Notes under the pieces: model-generated
The model's input: the letters and a program-made list of their open reading frames with translations, nothing else
Databases searched by the model: none
What the model was told of the DNA's origin: nothing
Part shown: positions 44,589 to 54,418 of the stretch, piece by piece
Layout: each line of letters opens with the position of its first letter
How positions within the stretch are numbered: position 1 is the stretch's first letter
Translations under genes and position numbers: made by a program
Assembly: GCF_002554705.1 (NCBI RefSeq)
Contig: NZ_PDEP01000004.1
Location: 186,001-250,000 of the forward strand
DNA: 64,000 nucleotides
Origin: Longimonas halophila
GTDB lineage: Bacteria; Bacteroidota; Rhodothermia; Rhodothermales; Salinibacteraceae
Reading direction: 5' to 3'

Positions 44589-45575
44589 ATGCCCTTTTCC
44601 ATACCGGTGTGTCTGTCACGTTTCTCGCATCATGCTCGTCGCTTGTGGTACGGTTGCTTGCGCTACGGTCGCTTGCGTTGTGCAGGTCTTGTTCTACTCG
44701 CTGCCTGCGCCGTCGGGCTGGGCGGGTGTGATATGTCCTCAGAACCGGATATCCCGGAGGTGCAGCCCCCTGACCCCCCCGAGGTTTTTCCGACCGACCA
44801 GGCCCCGGCCTGGAGCCCGTCGGGAAACTATATTGCGTATCATCACGACGCCCTCTGGACCGACGACACGACCGACGTGAGCGGGCTCTACGTTCGGGAC
44901 TTGGAGGCCGACTCCACGTGGCTGGTGATCGAGGGATCGGCCCGAAGCCCCGACTGGCGCCCCGACGGCGAGCGCATTGCCTTCTCTGCAGGAGACATCT
45001 ACACCATCCGCCCGAACGGCTCGGACTTGCGACGCGTAACGTCATTCGGCAGTTCTTTCCAGCCGCGATGGTCTCCTGGTAGTAACACACTAACGTTTGG
45101 TAGGTCCGGCAACCAAGAAGAGGTAGGAATATGGTTTGCTCACCTCACCGACTCAACCTTTACCAAATTCGGATTTGGAGCTACTCCAGCTGATTGGTCC
45201 CCGTCTGGCGAACGGCTCGTGTATGATAAGACTAATATTTTCACCGCTGACACGAGCCGGGCCGACTCGACCCAGCTTACAAACAACGAATTTGTCGATA
45301 ACCGCGACCCGGCTTGGAGTCCAGATGGGCAGTGGATCGCTTGGTCTCCCATCAACGACGACGGAAACTATGAACTTTGGGTCATGCGGTCCGATGGATC
45401 TGACAAACAGAAGCTCATTGAGCGCGGCCGCGGTCCGGCCTGGGGACCCAATTCTGAGCGAATCGTCTTCGCGAGGCCGGGTCGCGAGAGCGACCTTACG
45501 GCCCTCTGGACGATCCGCCGCGACGGCTCGGATCTGCGCCAGATCACCGATCCGTCTCGCAATCCGTTGAACTAA
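44589..45575 (+). CDS. TolB-like PD40-repeat lipoprotein
   Basis: 328 residues from ATG 44589; the frame is open further upstream and a TTG near 44670 would give a shorter, more typical lipoprotein signal, so the start is uncertain. The lipobox is in LGGC. The mature part is a string of PD40/TolB-like blades: APAWSPSGNYIAYHHD, DWRPDGERIAFSAGDIY, RWSPGSNTLTFGR, DWSPSGERLVYDK, AWSPDGQWIAWSP and AWGPNSERIVFAR. A six-bladed propeller anchored in the outer or inner membrane is expected. Its ligand is unknown. Confidence 0.75.
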   Translation: MPFSIPVCLSRFSHHARRLWYGCLRYGRLRCAGLVLLAACAVGLGGCDMSSEPDIPEVQPPDPPEVFPTDQAPAWSPSGNYIAYHHDALWTDDTTDVSGLYVRDLEADSTWLVIEGSARSPDWRPDGERIAFSAGDIYTIRPNGSDLRRVTSFGSSFQPRWSPGSNTLTFGRSGNQEEVGIWFAHLTDSTFTKFGFGATPADWSPSGERLVYDKTNIFTADTSRADSTQLTNNEFVDNRDPAWSPDGQWIAWSPINDDGNYELWVMRSDGSDKQKLIERGRGPAWGPNSERIVFARPGRESDLTALWTIRRDGSDLRQITDPSRNPLN

Positions 45576-45703
45576 CCGTCTTCTGTATGACTGATTAAGT
45601 GTATGCCTGAGAGGGCGGGAGGCAATGCATGTTCTGCATTAACTCTCGCCGCATAGATATTCGTCCCTTAAATACAAAAACCTCCATGCGGGCCGTTGTG
45701 TCC

Positions 45704-45754
45704 GCATCCCTTCGACCCTGATCCGCCAAGATCAACAGCACCGGGGGACCGGCA
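45704..45754. repeat. Conserved 51-bp block, copy B
   Basis: GCATCCCTTCGAC, TGATC-CGCCAA-GATCA, ACAGCACCGGGGGACCGGCA; see copy A at 44148. Both lie upstream of a gene for a secreted protein on the plus strand. On the minus strand both can also be read as a related peptide, PPVLLILADQGRRDA here. Confidence 0.55.
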
Positions 45755-45825
45755 TGCCCGACCCGCACGGGAGAGGCAACCGGCATCCCTCGTCCGATTG
45801 CTTTCACAACCAACCGAGGTTTGCC

Positions 45826-48585
45826 ATGAGAACCCTAATGACCATTCTCCTCTTCGCGTTCCTCTTTCCTTTTGCGGCTCTTGCTCAAGTGGGCCCGCCT
45901 GACGCTGCTCGTTCTTTGGAAGGCGTCATCTTGGTCAAGTTTGCCCCTGACGCCGTAAAAACTCCTCCACAGCAGCTTCGGCTCAGCGAGTTACAAGGGC
46001 CCGAAGCCGCCCAGACACGCCAACTGCTGCGTCCTCCCCTGATTCAAGGCGAACAAGGACGCGGTCAGAAGATCTTCCGCACCTTTGCGCCCAGAGACAC
46101 GCTCACTCAGCATCGTCAGACCGGGGAGCCGGTACGCCTCATCGACCTATCACGGTGGTACCGATTTGCCGTGCATGACACAACCGACGTAGACGCGCTC
46201 GCGCGGCGGCTTGAAGCGTTGCCCTCGGTGCTACAGGCTTCGCCAGACTATGAAGCCCGTCCTGACTACACTCCTGAACAGGCCGTTGTGGACCACCCGA
46301 GTGCGTCTCACCGGACCGATGAACAGCCGCATGCTGTTCGCACCGTGCCGAACGATCCAAAGTTTGATGAGCAGTGGGCCTATGACAACTCAGCGACCGA
46401 TGCCGATGTAGACGCTCCCGAAGCGTGGTCAACCAACACTGGTCGGAGTGATGTAACGGTTGCGGTGGTAGACGGTGGCGTAGACCTGGATCACCCTGAT
46501 CTTGACCCGGGGGATCGGAGCCGAGTGGTGCAGGGATATGACTTCGGCGATGACGATGCCAATCCCGATGATGATCGACCATCAGGCACATGGACCGACC
46601 ATGGCACCCCGGTGGCCGGAACCATCGGTGCCCGAACTGACAACGGTGAAGGGGTAGCCGGGCTGATGTGGGATCTTCGAATTATGCCCCTGAAGATTGT
46701 TGAAACTGACAGAACTGGCGATCCACCTGGTTCAAGAGTTATAGAAGCCTTTGACTATGCTCGTTCAAATGGTGCTGATATTATCAACTTCAGTGGGTCC
46801 TTTCCTTCAAGCTTCGGAGCATTGGAGGAAGCTGTCTGGAACGCATATGCGGCGGGATTGATAATGGTAGCTTCTTCTTCAAATGACTTCGAGGATTCCG
46901 TACGCTATCCGGCTGCTCTTCCCTGGGCGATTGGTGTAGGAGCCACGGATAACAACGATGAGAGACACCCCTATTCAAATTACGGTCCCAATCTCGACAT
47001 TGTCGCCCCGAGCGGGTTTGAAACTACAAGCCGCGGAGTGAACGGCAATCTGTACGACGGATTTGGCGGCACCTCGCAGGCTGCGCCCGTCGTGAGCGGC
47101 GTCGCTGGACTTATCCTCTCGGAGAGCCGCGATCAGGGGCTTGGCCTGACCAACGCCGCCGTTCAACGCCTCATGGAGCAGACGGCAGATAATGTGCTGA
47201 ATATGAATGGCCAAGACTTTACCGAAGAGTATGGCCACGGTCGCATCAATGCCCGCAGGGCGCTGGAAGCCCTGCAGCCCCCGAACGAAATGGTGCAAGA
47301 GCTGGCCACCGGCGGCTCCAGTAATAGGGTGAGGGAGGACTTCCAGCAAGTTTTCTACACGAGTCCATCTCCAGGGGGCCTCGCGTCGGGAACGTACTTT
47401 GTTGACGTGTATGAGGTCACTGGCCGGGCCTCCTTCTCGACGTACTTTCAGGACGAGCCCCCGCTGGTCTGGATGCACGAAGAAGATACCAAGGGTTGGA
47501 GCGCAGCAAACCCCAACACGCAGCAGCCCTACGTGAAGATCTCAAACGTCACGCAGGACGGCTTCGATTATAAAACGTGGGTTTATTATGTAAAATCTAA
47601 TACAAACGGCCAACAAATTAATGAATGGTATCCAGCTTCTCCCTCCGGGGTAGAGGTTGCGTACAACGCCATGGGCGAACCTGGAACGTTTCCCCTCGAA
47701 GTCACCCTCTCCGGCCCAGGCACTGTAAATAGCGGGCAGGAAGCCACCTGGACGGCCAACGTTGAAGGCGGGGAAGGGTCGACCAGCTACAGTTGGGCGA
47801 TGCGAGCTCCCGGCTCCACCAACTGGACACTAAAGTTCTGCTCGGGCCCCTCCTGCTCGCATACCTTCTCGAACTTCGACGACCAGATCCGGGATGGAGC
47901 AGTTCGTGTGAGTGTCACCCGAGGATCCGAAACCGTGCAAGCCAGCCAGACGGTGTTTGTCTCTCCCGACTGTGCCGATAACGTATTCCTCTGTCCGGCG
48001 ACACAGCTCACCAGTCTCCGCTCATTTGAAGCCGAACCCCAGAGCGAGTCAGCCCACCTGGCGTGGACAACCACGGGCTCGATGGGCGAAGGCGCCTTCC
48101 GTGTGCAGCACCGCGCCGACAGCACCGCCGCGTGGAGCGACCTCCAGACCGTCGAGGTGGCAGAGAGGACGCAGGTTGACTCTACCGATGCACCAACGTA
48201 CCAGCTTGAAACCGACGCCCTGGCGCCGGGCACGCATCAGTTCCGACTGCAGTGGGCCGCAGGCAGCGAGACGGCGCTTCTGTCGGATGTCGTAGAGGCA
48301 GAGATCACACTGGAGGATCCGTACCAGCTACGGGCGTATCCGAATCCGGTGGGCGCGCAGATGACTGTGGAAAGTGCGGTCAAGGAGCGTCAGCACGTGC
48401 GGGTGCAGATCTACGATGTGCTCGGGCGGCGCGTTACGACGGTCTACGACGGCCCGATGGCGCCCAACGAGGTGAAGCGCTTCACGGTGCAGCCTGGAAC
48501 CGACGGTCTGAGCAGCGGGACGTACTTCCTGCGCATGACCGGCGAGCAGTTCCAAACCACCACGCGCATTAGTGTGGTGCGGTAG
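45826..48585 (+). CDS. Subtilisin-like (S8) serine peptidase with T9SS sorting domain
   Basis: 919 residues from ATG 45826 with a signal peptide (TILLFAFLFPFAALAQ). An inhibitor-like prodomain (VILVKFAPDAV, WYRFAVHDTTDVDALARRLE) precedes the protease: Asp216 (AVVDGGVDLDHPDL), His259 in DHGTPVAG (Pro replaces the usual second His of HGTH) and Ser417 (GGTSQAAPVVSG). A central beta-sandwich follows (about 560-800, PKD-like). The C-terminal AYPNPVGAQMTVES, YDVLGRRVTTVYDG and SSGTYFLRM form a type A T9SS sorting domain, so it is exported to the cell surface or medium. Base composition in 46660-47000 is more AT-rich than around it. Confidence 0.92.
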   Translation: MRTLMTILLFAFLFPFAALAQVGPPDAARSLEGVILVKFAPDAVKTPPQQLRLSELQGPEAAQTRQLLRPPLIQGEQGRGQKIFRTFAPRDTLTQHRQTGEPVRLIDLSRWYRFAVHDTTDVDALARRLEALPSVLQASPDYEARPDYTPEQAVVDHPSASHRTDEQPHAVRTVPNDPKFDEQWAYDNSATDADVDAPEAWSTNTGRSDVTVAVVDGGVDLDHPDLDPGDRSRVVQGYDFGDDDANPDDDRPSGTWTDHGTPVAGTIGARTDNGEGVAGLMWDLRIMPLKIVETDRTGDPPGSRVIEAFDYARSNGADIINFSGSFPSSFGALEEAVWNAYAAGLIMVASSSNDFEDSVRYPAALPWAIGVGATDNNDERHPYSNYGPNLDIVAPSGFETTSRGVNGNLYDGFGGTSQAAPVVSGVAGLILSESRDQGLGLTNAAVQRLMEQTADNVLNMNGQDFTEEYGHGRINARRALEALQPPNEMVQELATGGSSNRVREDFQQVFYTSPSPGGLASGTYFVDVYEVTGRASFSTYFQDEPPLVWMHEEDTKGWSAANPNTQQPYVKISNVTQDGFDYKTWVYYVKSNTNGQQINEWYPASPSGVEVAYNAMGEPGTFPLEVTLSGPGTVNSGQEATWTANVEGGEGSTSYSWAMRAPGSTNWTLKFCSGPSCSHTFSNFDDQIRDGAVRVSVTRGSETVQASQTVFVSPDCADNVFLCPATQLTSLRSFEAEPQSESAHLAWTTTGSMGEGAFRVQHRADSTAAWSDLQTVEVAERTQVDSTDAPTYQLETDALAPGTHQFRLQWAAGSETALLSDVVEAEITLEDPYQLRAYPNPVGAQMTVESAVKERQHVRVQIYDVLGRRVTTVYDGPMAPNEVKRFTVQPGTDGLSSGTYFLRMTGEQFQTTTRISVVR

Positions 48586-48618
48586 ACGTAAACGCTGGAC
48601 ATGTTGGATGCAGTGTAT

Positions 48619-48656
48619 AGGGACGCCCCGGCAACGGCCGGGCGTCCCTACGTTTT
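48619..48656. terminator. Bidirectional terminator between convergent genes
   Basis: AGGGACGCCC (48619-48628) pairs perfectly with GGGCGTCCCT (48640-48649) and is followed by ACGTTTT. It serves the plus-strand protease and possibly the minus-strand glycosyltransferase. Confidence 0.75.
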
Positions 48657-48665
48657 GTGAGGGGG

Positions 48666-49730
48666 TTATCGCGCAGGCTGCGCCTCCCTCTGCACATTAG
48701 CCCCTGTCCAGTTGCTCTCAAAACACTCTTTCGGCAACGCCGCAAACGTGCGCCGCCCAAGCGCGAAGTAGTCGAGTGCAATGAAGCGCCGGTAAGGGGG
48801 CTGCACCACGCGTCCGCCGGTAGCCGGGCGGAACGACGTGCGCATGCGGTGGGCGTCAGCGTAGGCACGCACAATCGCGGTGGCGTGGCGAAGCTGACGC
48901 TGCCCGATGCGCTGGGCAAGGGCGCCCGCATCCACCAACACACGCTCGGCAAACGTGCGTGGCCAGGCATAGGGCGGCAGGTTCTTGTAGAGCATCAGCA
49001 GACTGTTGCGGAAGTTGAGATAGGTTTTTTCGGGGGCGTCTTTCGGGAGCGAAGCGCCACCGATGTGATACACCTCGCTGTCGGGCACGTAGCGGATACG
49101 GTAGCCAGCGCGTTGCATCCGCCAGCAGAGGTCGATCTCCTCCATGTGCATGTCGAAGCGCCCGTCGAGGAGGCCGACCTGCTGCAGGGCGGAGCGGCGC
49201 ATCATGATCGCTGCGCCCGAAGCCCAGAAGATGTCGGTGGGCGTATCATACTGCCCGCGGTCGCGCTCCATGGTGTCGAAGAGGCGTCCGCGCGTAAACG
49301 GGTAGCCCACCCGGTCGATAAATCCGCCCGCCCCGCCGGCATACTCGAAGCGATCGCGGTCGTCGTACTGGAGCATCTTAGGCTGGGCCGCGCCGATTGC
49401 GGCATCCTGCTCGAAGGTGTCTACCAGCGGATCGAGCCAGCCGGAGGGTACCTCCACGTCGTTGTTCAGCAGCACAATGTAATCGCCCGTAGCGTACGGC
49501 ACCGCGCGGTTGTTGCCTTTGCAGAAGCGCCAGTTTTGGGGATGCCGCACGACCTGCACCTGCGGAAACGTCTCTGCAATCCAGTTGGCGGATCCGTCGG
49601 TAGAGGCGTTGTCGGCCACAATGATCTCCAGATTCGGATAGTCCGTGGCCACCACCGAGGGCAAGCACTGCTTCAGGAGCGGCAGCGCGTTCCAGGTGAC
49701 GATGATAATCGATACGCGCGGGACGCTCAT
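48666..49730 (-). CDS. Family 2 glycosyltransferase (rhamnosyltransferase-like)
   Basis: 354 residues of the GT-A fold. VSIIIVTWNALPLLKQCLPS opens it, followed by LEIIVADNASTDGSANWIAE, YIVLLNNDVEVPSGWLDPL with the DxD-type NNDVE metal site, and ASGAAIMMRRSALQQVGLLDGRF and MEEIDLCWRMQRAGYRI. This is the layout of the WcaA/RfbF-like rhamnosyl- or related transferases acting on surface polysaccharides. No other sugar genes lie close by, so acceptor and donor are unknown. It lacks membrane helices. Confidence 0.88.
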   Translation of the reverse strand: MSVPRVSIIIVTWNALPLLKQCLPSVVATDYPNLEIIVADNASTDGSANWIAETFPQVQVVRHPQNWRFCKGNNRAVPYATGDYIVLLNNDVEVPSGWLDPLVDTFEQDAAIGAAQPKMLQYDDRDRFEYAGGAGGFIDRVGYPFTRGRLFDTMERDRGQYDTPTDIFWASGAAIMMRRSALQQVGLLDGRFDMHMEEIDLCWRMQRAGYRIRYVPDSEVYHIGGASLPKDAPEKTYLNFRNSLLMLYKNLPPYAWPRTFAERVLVDAGALAQRIGQRQLRHATAIVRAYADAHRMRTSFRPATGGRVVQPPYRRFIALDYFALGRRTFAALPKECFESNWTGANVQREAQPAR

Positions 49731-49902
49731 ACGAGAGGATGGTGGATGGAAGATGGTGGATAGAGCGATTGGTCAGCGGCTTTGCTTGCTCCTCATGATG
49801 TCGTTTGTCTGTGTCATTAACGGGGCGAACGCACGCGGTGGTTGCAGCGTTATGTGGATGCCGCGTGTAGTCTCGCATCCACCCAACTCATAGGCAGCAC
49901 TC

Positions 49903-51873
49903 ATGGCCTCCGCATCCCCCTCATACACACTCGACGACGCCCGCGCTGCCATGCAGGACCGGTGGGGCTACCCGTCGTTTCGTCCGGGGCAGGAGGCGAT
50001 CATCGAGGCGGTGCTTGCCGGACGCGATGTGATGGGCATCTTGCCCACGGGCGGCGGCAAATCGCTCTGCTATCAGGTGCCCGCGGTGCTCTTCGACGGA
50101 CTCACATTGGTGGTGTCGCCGCTTATTGCGCTGATGCAGGACCAGGTTGAGGGCTTAGAGCGCCGGGGGATTCGGGCGGCGGCGCTCAACAGCACGCTGT
50201 CGCGGCGCGAGCGCGAGCAGTGCCTCGTAAATGCGGAGCACGGCCTCTACGACGTGCTGTACGTGGCGCCCGAGCGCCTCACCATGACGATGTTTCAGGC
50301 GCGCGCATCTGAGCTCGACGTAGCACTGCTGGCGGTGGACGAGGCGCACTGCGTGAGCGAGTGGGGCCATCACTTTCGTCCTGATTACAAAGAGATTGCC
50401 CCGGCCCGCGAGGCGCTGGGGCATCCATCCATGCTGGCGGTTACCGCCACGGCCACGCCCGAGGTACGCACCGATGTGCAGAAACTCTTGCAGTTGGAGG
50501 AGCCGACGGTGGTCGTGCAGGGCTTTGACCGTCCGAATCTGGTGTGGTCGGTCTTTCAGACGGCGAACAAGCGCGGCAAGCTGCGTGATGTGGTGGAGGG
50601 CGTGCCGGGCTGTGGCATCGTGTATGCGTCCACGCGTCGGAATGTGGAGATGTGGACGGACTGGCTGCAGCGCGAGGGCGTGTCGGCGGCGGGCTACCAC
50701 GGCGGCATGGCATCAGGCGACCGCACCACCGCGCAGCAGCAGTGGATTCAGGATGAGGTGCGTGTGATGGTGGCTACGAACGCCTTTGGCATGGGCATCG
50801 ACAAGCCGGATGTGCGGTTTGTAGCGCACGTCGACATCCCGTCGTCGCTCGAAGCCTACTACCAGGAAGCAGGCCGCGCCGGACGCGACGGCGAGCGCGC
50901 CTATGCGGTGCTGCTCTACCAGCCGCCCGATGTGGATACGCAGGAGGCGCTCATCGAGTCGGGGCACCCGTCGGTGCAAGAGATCCAGGCGGTGTACACG
51001 GCCATCTGCAACGTAGGCCAGGTGCCACTGGGCAGCGAGCCCGACAGCCCGCTTACGGTCGACATGACCGCGGTACAGCGCGTCACCGACCTGCATGCGT
51101 CTAAGATCCGCACAGCCATCGACATGCTGGAGCGGGCCGATGCGTGGCAGCGCCTGCCCAACCGGCGGCATCGCGGGTGGATTCGATTCCGGCAGGCGGC
51201 CTCGTCAGTGCGCAGCTATGCCCGGCAGCAGTCCAACACGGCCCTGCAAGAGTTTGTGCTCACACTCATTCGCTTTGTGCACGCCGAGGCCTACGCCTCG
51301 TGGTGGCCGCTCGACATGAAGCAGCTGGAGCGCCGGATGGACCTGCCGCGCCCGCGCATCCAGAAGGGACTCGACTACCTGGCCGAGCGCGGACTGCTGC
51401 AGTGGCGTCCGCCGGGGCGGGCCATTCACCTGGAGATGCAACATCCCCGCGCCAAGCAGTGGCCGGTGCCGGGAGATGCGGTGAAGGGAGCACGCAAACG
51501 AGCCGAGGCGCGCCTAAAAGCAATGATTGATTACGCAGAGTCGGCCTCGTGTCGGCGGCAGCAGCTGTTGGCCTACTTCGGCGAAGACAGCACGCCGTGC
51601 GGACGCTGCGACGTGTGCCTGGGACGCCACGATCCCGACCCGGTTACGCCTTCCGACGAAGAGGAGCTGCGCCATGTGCTTACGTCCATTGCCCGCGACA
51701 AGCCCATGCAGACGTGGCTACCGGACCAGCCGCGCTACCGGGCGCAGCGGCTGTTGCGGTGGCTGGTGCGCGAGCAGTACGTGGAGCCGCCCCCGCCACA
51801 GGCTACCACCTATCGGCTTACCGCGCAGGGCCAGCGGTTTGTGCCACAGTCGCGCCCCGAAGAAACGTCATAA
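49903..51873 (+). CDS. recQ: ATP-dependent DNA helicase RecQ
   Basis: 656 residues. Motif 0 (YPSFRPGQEAIIEAVL), Walker A ILPTGGGKSLCYQVP (about residues 46-60), DEAH in LLAVDEAHCVSEWGH, and the aromatic-rich RecQ loop region with FRPDYKEI are present. In the second domain GIVYASTRRNVE, TNAFGMGIDKPDVRFVAHVD and YYQEAGRAGRDGE stand out. The RQC part carries the zinc site Cys in SASCRRQQLLAYFGED, then CGRCDVC. No HRDC domain is evident at the C-terminus, which ends in a winged helix. It unwinds recombination and replication intermediates. Confidence 0.93.
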   Translation: MASASPSYTLDDARAAMQDRWGYPSFRPGQEAIIEAVLAGRDVMGILPTGGGKSLCYQVPAVLFDGLTLVVSPLIALMQDQVEGLERRGIRAAALNSTLSRREREQCLVNAEHGLYDVLYVAPERLTMTMFQARASELDVALLAVDEAHCVSEWGHHFRPDYKEIAPAREALGHPSMLAVTATATPEVRTDVQKLLQLEEPTVVVQGFDRPNLVWSVFQTANKRGKLRDVVEGVPGCGIVYASTRRNVEMWTDWLQREGVSAAGYHGGMASGDRTTAQQQWIQDEVRVMVATNAFGMGIDKPDVRFVAHVDIPSSLEAYYQEAGRAGRDGERAYAVLLYQPPDVDTQEALIESGHPSVQEIQAVYTAICNVGQVPLGSEPDSPLTVDMTAVQRVTDLHASKIRTAIDMLERADAWQRLPNRRHRGWIRFRQAASSVRSYARQQSNTALQEFVLTLIRFVHAEAYASWWPLDMKQLERRMDLPRPRIQKGLDYLAERGLLQWRPPGRAIHLEMQHPRAKQWPVPGDAVKGARKRAEARLKAMIDYAESASCRRQQLLAYFGEDSTPCGRCDVCLGRHDPDPVTPSDEEELRHVLTSIARDKPMQTWLPDQPRYRAQRLLRWLVREQYVEPPPPQATTYRLTAQGQRFVPQSRPEETS

Positions 51874-51897
51874 GCTCGCCCGTATATCCGCGACAGA

Positions 51898-52269
51898 TCA
51901 TGGCTCAGACGTAGCCTCTTGGCGCAGGCTGTCGGCGACGACGCGCACGGCTCGCAGTGAGTCGACGACCTCTTGGTAGAGCGCGTGGTAGGCGTCGGGG
52001 TGCCGCGTGTAGTAGGCACGCGCCGAATCGAAGCGGGCGGGCGCTACGCCGTGCCGGGCCAGAATGCTATCGCGGGGCAGGCGGGTGTCGAGGCCGGGCG
52101 TGCTAAGGCGCGCCTCGGCGATGTGCAAATCCACCAATACCGTGCGCATGGTGTCGCGGTTGAGGGGCGGCTGTTCACTGGAGCACCCCGCGCTGGCGAT
52201 GAGGAGGCCCCCGCACAACAGGGTCGTTGCTGCGAATCCCCCTAAAGAAAACCAGTTGGGTGGATGCAT
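51898..52269 (-). CDS. DUF4296 lipoprotein
   Basis: 123 residues from ATG 52269, which gives a lipoprotein signal (FAATTLLCGGLLIASAGC, Cys as the lipidation site). MRTVLVDLHIAEARLS followed by RDSILARHGVAPARFDSARAYY and HPDAYHALYQEVVDSLR is the DUF4296 pattern: a small helical protein of Bacteroidota found near envelope or lipoprotein genes. The longer open frame to 52572 has no sensible protein before this Met. The gene is 62 bp from the DUF4837 gene on the same strand. Confidence 0.8.
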   Translation of the reverse strand: MHPPNWFSLGGFAATTLLCGGLLIASAGCSSEQPPLNRDTMRTVLVDLHIAEARLSTPGLDTRLPRDSILARHGVAPARFDSARAYYTRHPDAYHALYQEVVDSLRAVRVVADSLRQEATSEP

Positions 52270-52331
52270 AGCAGGGCGGCACGAGGGCAGTAAAGAAGTA
52301 GTGCGCAAGAGGGCAGCACGCAGCAGATCCG

Positions 52332-53477
52332 TTACTCGGACGATGCGAGCGTTTCCTCGGACTGAGTTTCGGCCTGGGTGCGGAAGGTGCGCGCAATCAC
52401 CTCCATCTGGCGCAGGAAGTCGCGCTTGCCGTGTTCGGGCGCAAAGACTGCCCCGTTGATCATGTAGACGCGGCCCGTTTCCTGGTCGTAGAACGTGTAG
52501 TTCACGAACGGACCGCCGCCGCCCATCTCCTGGAGACCGTCGCCCTCGTCGGGGCGGCGCACGAAGTGCCACAGGCCGCGTGTGATGTAGGCGTAGCGGT
52601 CGAGAAACTCAGTTTCCTCGGTGTTTAGCGGACGCCGGTAGTCGGTGCGTACAAACCCGGCCACATTGCCACGTAAATATTTTTCGGTGAGCGAATCGCG
52701 CGTGGCATAGATCCACTCAGGGGTGATATCGCTCGGGGCCATGCCGTCTACGTAGTGAACAAAGAGCTCACGTCGTGTATCGGTAAGCACACGCCGGAGC
52801 CAGATGAAGCCGCGATTCTCGGTCGTTGTGTCGATGGCGATCTGGTAGTCGTGCTGCACGTTGACGGCAAAGCCATGGTGCTGCATGAGCGTATCTTCGA
52901 GATCGTACTGCCGCTCCTTTTCGAACATCTCGCGCTCCATGCGATCGAGCGTCACCTTGTGAAAGGTGTCGCGGATCTCGGGGCCGCGTTCTTCGATGGC
53001 CTGCGCCAACTGCTCAGAGTTAGCCGCGGTCATGTAGTAGACGCGCTGGCTGCGGCGCCACAGGTCGTTGCGGGGTACCACCACGGGCGTGCCATCGAGC
53101 GTAGCCTGCAGCACGTCATCGGAGAGGCGGCTGCGCAGGAAGTTGGATACGGGGGTGTCGTCGTTGAGCGGAGCCGCAAAGACCACGTTCTTGTGGCGCT
53201 GCACAATGTCGAACATGCGGTCGGAGGCGAGGTTGACCTGCTGCAGGTCGAAGGAGCGCTCGGGCGTAGGCAGCGTCTCTACGTACGGCCCAATGTGCTG
53301 GCGCACGGCATCGCCGAGCTCGGCGTTCCAGTGGGTGCTGTCGATCACAACCATGATTTCGCCCTCGGGCCCTGTGGCGCGCGGACGGTAGTCGCCTTCG
53401 AAGGCGCCTTCGCATCCAGTAAAAACCAGCAAAGCAAACAACGGAGCGGCCAGGAGACGAAACGTGCGCGCAAACAT
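52332..53477 (-). CDS. DUF4837 family lipoprotein
   Basis: 381 residues with a lipoprotein signal (LLAAPLFALLVFTGC). ATGPEGEIMVVIDSTHWNAELG is the typical opening of DUF4837. Further conserved parts are VNLASDRMFDIVQRHKNVVF, VVVPRNDLWRRSQRVYYM and, near the end, TGRVYMINGAVFAPEHGKRDFLRQ. The family is restricted to Bacteroidota and its function is unknown. It is upstream of the DUF4296 gene on the same strand and probably in one transcript with it. Confidence 0.85.
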   Translation of the reverse strand: MFARTFRLLAAPLFALLVFTGCEGAFEGDYRPRATGPEGEIMVVIDSTHWNAELGDAVRQHIGPYVETLPTPERSFDLQQVNLASDRMFDIVQRHKNVVFAAPLNDDTPVSNFLRSRLSDDVLQATLDGTPVVVPRNDLWRRSQRVYYMTAANSEQLAQAIEERGPEIRDTFHKVTLDRMEREMFEKERQYDLEDTLMQHHGFAVNVQHDYQIAIDTTTENRGFIWLRRVLTDTRRELFVHYVDGMAPSDITPEWIYATRDSLTEKYLRGNVAGFVRTDYRRPLNTEETEFLDRYAYITRGLWHFVRRPDEGDGLQEMGGGGPFVNYTFYDQETGRVYMINGAVFAPEHGKRDFLRQMEVIARTFRTQAETQSEETLASSE

Positions 53478-53535
53478 ACGTAGATGGTGCGATTAGACAA
53501 AAGAAACAGGACCAAGGCTCCGTTGCTGTAGACGT

Positions 53536-54375
53536 CTACTCAGCCGGATTGCTCCCGGCGGCCACGGCGTCGCCATGCTTCAGGGCATGCGCAAACTGGC
53601 GGATGCGAGCGTATCGGTCCGCGTCGGAAAGCGTGTCATCATCCCAGCAGGCTTCGATCTCCTTGATGAGCGCCGACCCAACGATAAAGCCGTCGGTGTG
53701 CTGCGAGAGCTCTTGTGCATCCTCGTGGGTTGCAATCCCAAACCCGACCAGCAGCGGATTCTGCGTGACGAGTCCGCGAGCGCGCTTCAGGTAGGATTGC
53801 ACGGCGCCGCGTCCGTCAAGGCGCGAGCCCGTAAGGCCCGTCACCGACACCGCATACACGAAGCCGGTAGCCAGCTCATCCACGCGCTGGATGCGCGCAT
53901 CGGAAGAGTTCGGGGCGATCAGGAAGACGAGGTCGAGTCCGGCCGCCTGGGCGTGCTCGGTGAGCAGTGTCGCCTCCTCGGGCGGTACATCGGGCAGGAT
54001 GAGTCCGTCGACCCCGGCGTTGGCCGCCTTGGTGCAGAACCGCTCGATGCCGTATTGCAGCACGGGGTTGATGTATCCCATGAGCAGGACGGGCGTGTCG
54101 CTGCCTTTGCGAAACGAGGCGGCCGTGTCGAAGGCGTCGTCCATCTTCACGCCATGCGAGAGCGCGCGGGCGCTGGAGCGCTGGATGGGCAGCCCCTCGG
54201 CCAGCGGATCGCTAAAGGGCATGCCCAGCTCGATGAAGTCGGCGCCGCCGTCGTCGATCGCGTGCAGAACGGGCACGGTGGCGTCGGGATGCGGGAAGCC
54301 GTTCGTGGTAAAGAGGCCCATGGCGGGCGTGCCCTGGGCGCGGCAGGCGGCTAAGGTGTCGGAGAGTCGGGACAT
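53536..54375 (-). CDS. trpA: Tryptophan synthase alpha subunit
   Basis: 279 residues from ATG 54375; the frame runs on to 54591 across the trpB end but without coding character. [22 protein letters not shown] contains the catalytic Glu of the [11 protein letters not shown] motif; [15 protein letters not shown] carries the catalytic Asp region, and [16 protein letters not shown] and [12 protein letters not shown] complete the TIM barrel. It cleaves indole-3-glycerol phosphate to indole, which passes to TrpB. It is the last gene of the trp operon, 43 bp after trpB. Confidence 0.95.
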   Translation of the reverse strand: MSRLSDTLAACRAQGTPAMGLFTTNGFPHPDATVPVLHAIDDGGADFIELGMPFSDPLAEGLPIQRSSARALSHGVKMDDAFDTAASFRKGSDTPVLLMGYINPVLQYGIERFCTKAANAGVDGLILPDVPPEEATLLTEHAQAAGLDLVFLIAPNSSDARIQRVDELATGFVYAVSVTGLTGSRLDGRGAVQSYLKRARGLVTQNPLLVGFGIATHEDAQELSQHTDGFIVGSALIKEIEACWDDDTLSDADRYARIRQFAHALKHGDAVAAGSNPAE

Positions 54376-54418
54376 TGCGGATGGAGGGATGGAGGGATGG
54401 AGGAATGAAAGAACCAAT

